Assembly (NCBI GenBank): GCA_016872875.1
Contig: VGYW01000451.1
Span: 1 to 6,561 of the forward strand
DNA: 6,561 nt
Origin: Planctomycetota bacterium
GTDB taxonomy: Bacteria; Planctomycetota; PUPC01; DSUN01
Direction of reading: 5' to 3'
Below, in pieces: positions 4,771-6,561 of the stretch. Position 1 is the stretch's first letter, and each line of letters opens with the position of its first letter. A program made the translations under genes and the position numbers. The notes under the pieces were generated by a model. That model worked only from the letters and a program-made list of their open reading frames with translations. It did not search any database and was not told where the DNA came from.

Positions 4771-5129
4771 CCGCCAGCGCCCAGAGTGGTGGCGATTGCG
4801 GATTTCGGATTTCGGATTGCGGATTGAAATCCGAAATCCGAAATCTGAAATCCGAAATGGCCCCACCGCCCCGCATCGCCCTCAACCCGGACGACGTGAA
4901 GAATGGCCTCGGGCGCCTCGTCCTCACCCTTGTCGAGCTCCTGCGCGAGCTCCTCGAGCGCCAAGCCCTCCGCCGAATCGAGGCCGGCTCGCTAACCGAG
5001 GCCGAGATCGAACGCCTCGGCACTACCTTTCAGCAACTCGCCAGTCAGATGCAGGAGCTGAAGGAGCACTTCGGCCTCCGCGACGAAGACCTGAACATTG
5101 ACCTCGGCCCCCTCGGCCGGCTCCTCTGA
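4767..5129 (+). CDS. gvpK: Gas vesicle protein GvpK with repeat-encoded N-terminal extension
   Basis: A 120-residue GvpK, a small helical protein conserved in gvp clusters and needed for vesicle formation. The family sequence runs from about residue 34: IALNPDDVKNGLGRLVLTLV, then ELLRELLERQALRRIEAGSL, TEAEIERLG and the final LNIDLGPLGRLL (109-120), all well conserved. Residues 10-30 (from DCGFRISDCGLKSEIRN) are encoded by a 7-bp inverted-repeat tract and have no place in the family. The tract keeps the frame from ATG 4767 through to the core, so a longer protein is possible. ATG 4857 (residue 31), formed where the last repeat unit meets the gene, would give a normal 90-residue GvpK but lacks a ribosome site. 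The ATGA overlap with gvpS and the GGAGGG at 4755-4760 favour 4767. Confidence 0.93.
   Translation: MTASAQSGGDCGFRISDCGLKSEIRNLKSEMAPPPRIALNPDDVKNGLGRLVLTLVELLRELLERQALRRIEAGSLTEAEIERLGTTFQQLASQMQELKEHFGLRDEDLNIDLGPLGRLL
4794..4858. repeat. 7-bp tandem units arranged as an inverted repeat inside gvpK
   Basis: Four units of GATT(T/G)CG plus GATT (4794-4825) are followed directly by four units of GAAATC(C/T) plus GAAAT (4826-4858), which are their reverse complement with few differences. The whole is a nearly perfect dyad of two arms of about 32 bases with almost no loop. The 7-bp period rotates through the codon frame yet opens no stop. Repeats of this GGATTTC type are, to my knowledge, scattered in some planctomycete-like and related genomes, where they give peptide runs such as SEIRNPKSEIRNP; no mobility gene is known for them. 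It looks like an insertion at the start of gvpK. Confidence 0.9.
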
Positions 5130-5141
5130 TCGGGACCCGCT

Positions 5142-5411
5142 ATGAGCATCCAGCAATCCGCAGTGGCCCACAGCGTCGAAACCTCCACCCTCGCCGACAT
5201 CCTCGAGCGCGTGCTCGATAAGGGCGTCGTCATTGCCGGCGACATCAAGATCAAGCTCGTGGACGTCGAGCTCCTCACCATCCAGATACGCCTCCTCATC
5301 GCCTCGGTGGACAAGGCTAAGGAGATGGGCCTCGACTGGTGGTCCACCAACCCCGCCTTCTGCTCCAGCGCCAGGAATACGCAGAGCCCAGAGAACCACC
5401 CCACCCTGTGA
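5142..5411 (+). CDS. gvpJ: GvpA-family minor gas vesicle protein GvpJ
   Basis: An 89-residue GvpA paralogue of the GvpJ branch. The core at 16-67 reads TLADILERVLDKGVVIAGDI, then KIKLVDVELLTIQIRLLIAS and VDKAKEMGLDWW. The DKGVVIAGDI, VELLTI-IRL and KAKEMG-DWW segments distinguish GvpJ from GvpA, which has YLKYAEA in place of the last one. GvpJ is a minor protein thought to act in nucleation or tip formation. The last 22 residues (from STNPAFCSSARN) have no similarity I recognise to the usual charged GvpJ tail; the coding end may have been replaced by insertion or rearrangement next to the mobile-element remnant. The gene follows gvpK by 12 bases with only a weak CGGGA upstream of ATG 5142. 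It is the last gvp gene in the window. Confidence 0.92.
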   Translation: MSIQQSAVAHSVETSTLADILERVLDKGVVIAGDIKIKLVDVELLTIQIRLLIASVDKAKEMGLDWWSTNPAFCSSARNTQSPENHPTL

Positions 5412-5514
5412 GCCGGCGGGTTCGTTCGCGCTCTGGAGCCCGTCCCTTCTTGTGCCCAGCATGGCTCAATGCACTCGCCGGCTGAGTGCGGCTTGACAGG
5501 CATTGGGAAGCAGC
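5412..5514. other. Spacer between gvpJ and the transposase remnant
   Basis: About 100 bases without a convincing gene. AGCCGGCG at 5411-5418 has an inverted copy CGCCGGCT at 5476-5483, but the 57-base separation and the absence of a T-run make a terminator unlikely. No GTAA-type IS66 terminus was found here, so the left edge of the element is not defined. Confidence 0.5.
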
Positions 5515-6383
5515 TCAGCATGGCCCGGGATGCCCCAGGTTGATGCTCAGGGCAACGTGGCCCTCTGGCGGTGCGCCCTGATGTTCAAGGAGGGCGGCGA
5601 TGTCCCGGGCCTCGCGCTCGGCCTTGTAGAGGCGCTTGATGTAGGCGAGGGGGACCGCGGCCCGGGCGGCGTCGGTGCCCTGGGCGTGGATGAACTTGCG
5701 CCGGGCGTGGGCCCAGCAGGCGACCTCCACCATGCCGTCGAGGGTGAACATGGCGTCGTAGCCGGCGTAGGCATCCGCCTGAAGGTAGCCGCGCCAATCG
5801 CCCAGGAACGCCTCGGGCCACTTCTTCCCCCGCGTGGGCGTGTAATCGAGGACGGTGTAGGGGTGCTCCTCGTCGCCGAGGTAGGCCCACAGGCGGCCCG
5901 TGCGAGTGGTCTTCTTGTAGGCCTCGTCGAGGACGCGCACGGTCGTGTCGTCGGTGTGGATCACGGCCGACTGGAGGATCTCGCGCGCCATCTCTCTCAC
6001 GAGGGGCTCGATGAGGTCGGCCAGGAAGGTGGTCCAGTGGCTCTGGGTCGAGCGGGGGATCATCAGCCCGTAGCGCTTGAAGATGTGTTCCTGGCGGTGC
6101 CACGGCAGGTGATCGTCGAACTTGCTCACGAGCACGTGGGCGAGCAGCCCCGGGCCGGGCAGGCCTCCGCTCCCCCCTCCATCCCGAGGAACGCCAGCGC
6201 GAGCTGCCCCAGGTCCCCCCGCTCCGCACGCGAGCTGAACTCGTGCCGGCAGAAGAGCGCCAGGCGATGCTTGAGCTCCGCGATCTCCTCGTCCTTCAGA
6301 TGCAGCGCCTCGGCCAGCGTCCGCACCAGGTCCTCGAGCACATCCACTTCCGCCGGCAAGTTGTCCAGGTCTATCGTCTTCAC
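5515..6383 (-). pseudogene. IS66-family transposase (TnpC type), degenerate
   Basis: The remnant of an IS66 transposase, a DDE enzyme of about 500 residues that moves the insertion sequence. The N-terminal part, from GTG at 6381-6383 down to roughly 6170, gives the usual helix (VDVLEDLVRTLAEALHLKDE) and a form of the SSE+LD--QLALAF motif (SSRAERGDLGQLALAF). The reading then changes frame between about 6140 and 6180 to PGPGLLAHVLVSKFDDHLPW, the start of the catalytic part. The zinc-binding region of about 100 residues normally between them is missing. HTDDTTVRVL (first catalytic Asp, about 5950-5952) and LQADAYAGYD (second, 5773-5775) remain, then CWAHARRKF and YIKRLYKAEREAR. The frame stops at 5515-5517, soon after, so the catalytic Glu region (DNNAAER) and about 150 residues are lost. 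No TnpA or TnpB partner or terminal repeats were found. It cannot be active. Confidence 0.88.
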
Positions 6384-6438
6384 ATAATCCTTGATCCTGC
6401 GAAGCGCGCGATTGCTGCAAGAACTTCGCGATTAGTAA

Positions 6439-6458
6439 CACTTCAGCCGAATGAAGTG
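6439..6458 (+). repeat. Short hairpin beside the nested palindrome
   Basis: CACTTCA (6439-6445) and TGAAGTG (6452-6458) form a perfect 7-bp stem around the six-base loop GCCGAA. No T-run follows. It may be part of the same intergenic repeat unit as the larger palindrome that starts four bases later. The role is unknown. Confidence 0.45.
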
Positions 6459-6461
6459 GAG

Positions 6462-6527
6462 GTTTGGAGTGCGGCCTTCAGGCCGTATCCTGCGCCCCAG
6501 ATACGGGCTAAAGCCCGCACTCCGAAC
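6462..6527. repeat. Nested palindromic element (REP-like)
   Basis: Arms 6462-6489 and 6500-6527 pair over about 28 bases around a 10-base centre (CTGCGCCCCA). Each arm also contains its own hairpin: CGGCCT-TC-AGGCCG in the left arm, CGGGCT-AA-AGCCCG in the right. Compared in the same orientation, the 24-base inner arms differ at only three places: two of these form one swapped base pair within the small stem (C-G against G-C) and the third is in the small loop. This pattern of paired change suggests that the small stems matter. The layout resembles paired REP-type elements. Function is unknown. Confidence 0.8.
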
Positions 6528-6561
6528 TCGGCGCGCCATCTGAGGGTGACGGTTGGCTCTC
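6528..6561. other. Right edge, nothing recognised
   Basis: The last 34 bases show no gene, repeat or signal that I can support. What follows the window is unknown. Confidence 0.5.

Noticed and set aside
4794..4858. CRISPR array
   Set aside because: The units are 7 bp, contiguous and inverted, with no spacers.
4565..5101. Other + and - frames over gvpS, gvpK and gvpJ, some including ISDFGFRIS-type peptides
   Set aside because: They are alternative-frame readings of the 7-bp repeat and of the gvp genes; only the GvpS, GvpK and GvpJ frames match families.
5411..5483. Rho-independent terminator after gvpJ
   Set aside because: The inverted 8-mers are 57 bases apart and no T-run follows.
5503..6387. 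294-codon open frame on the + strand over the transposase remnant
   Set aside because: The - strand carries clear IS66 motifs in the same region; the + frame resembles no family and is a GC-rich shadow.
6435..6441. GTAAC as an IS66-type element terminus
   Set aside because: It points the wrong way to be the right-hand end of the - strand element and no matching repeat was found at the other side.
6384..6441. Longer transposase start at the far end of the second - strand frame (near 6441)
   Set aside because: That frame's N-terminal 100 residues or so are Gly/Ala/Arg-rich without IS66 features; the genuine N-terminus is in the frame that starts at 6383.

Overview
The window is a gas vesicle (gvp) gene cluster, read almost entirely on the + strand, that ends against a decayed IS66-type transposase on the - strand. 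The DNA is GC-rich (roughly two thirds G+C by eye) and most codons end in G or C. Gene content and order (gvpA, gvpC-like, gvpN, coiled-coil ORF, gvpF/L, gvpG, zinc-ribbon ORF, TPR ORF, gvpS, gvpK, gvpJ) are bacterial; the S-K-J tail recalls the Bacillus megaterium and Streptomyces clusters. I cannot name the organism. The GC content and intergenic repeats built from GGATTTC-like and GCGAATCAG-like units, which I associate with planctomycete-like and related uncultivated lineages, make a high-GC environmental bacterium likely, but this is a weak inference.

Layout. 1-62: the last 19 codons of gvpA, the main shell protein. 63-195: spacer with a strong hairpin. 196-1011: a long helical, charged protein in the gvpC position. 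1012-1113: spacer almost filled by a large imperfect dyad. 1114-2109: gvpN AAA+ ATPase. 2131-2436: small coiled-coil protein. 2452-3261: gvpF/L. 3268-3531: gvpG. 3582-4061: protein with six CxxC motifs. 3961-4215: a possible overlooked small basic ORF. 4212-4535: small TPR-like protein. 4525-4770: gvpS-type GvpA paralogue. 4767-5129: gvpK with a 7-bp inverted-repeat tract fused in frame at its N-terminus. 5142-5411: gvpJ. 5412-5514: non-coding. 5515-6383 (-): IS66 transposase pseudogene with an internal frame break, no zinc-binding region and no catalytic-Glu end. 6384-6561: non-coding, with a nested palindromic element.

How they work together (family knowledge). GvpA forms the ribbed gas-permeable wall and GvpC-type proteins strengthen it from outside. 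GvpN is an AAA+ ATPase needed for growth of the vesicle. GvpF/L, GvpG, GvpK and the GvpA paralogues GvpJ and GvpS are minor or assembly proteins. The zinc-ribbon, TPR and coiled-coil proteins have the look of chaperone or adaptor proteins for the aggregation-prone GvpA; this is inference. Tight spacing and overlaps (GTGA, ATGA, 11 nt) from gvpN to gvpJ indicate one transcript. Strong hairpins after gvpA and after the gvpC-like gene could lower or stabilise expression stepwise, as expected for an operon that needs far more GvpA than accessory proteins.
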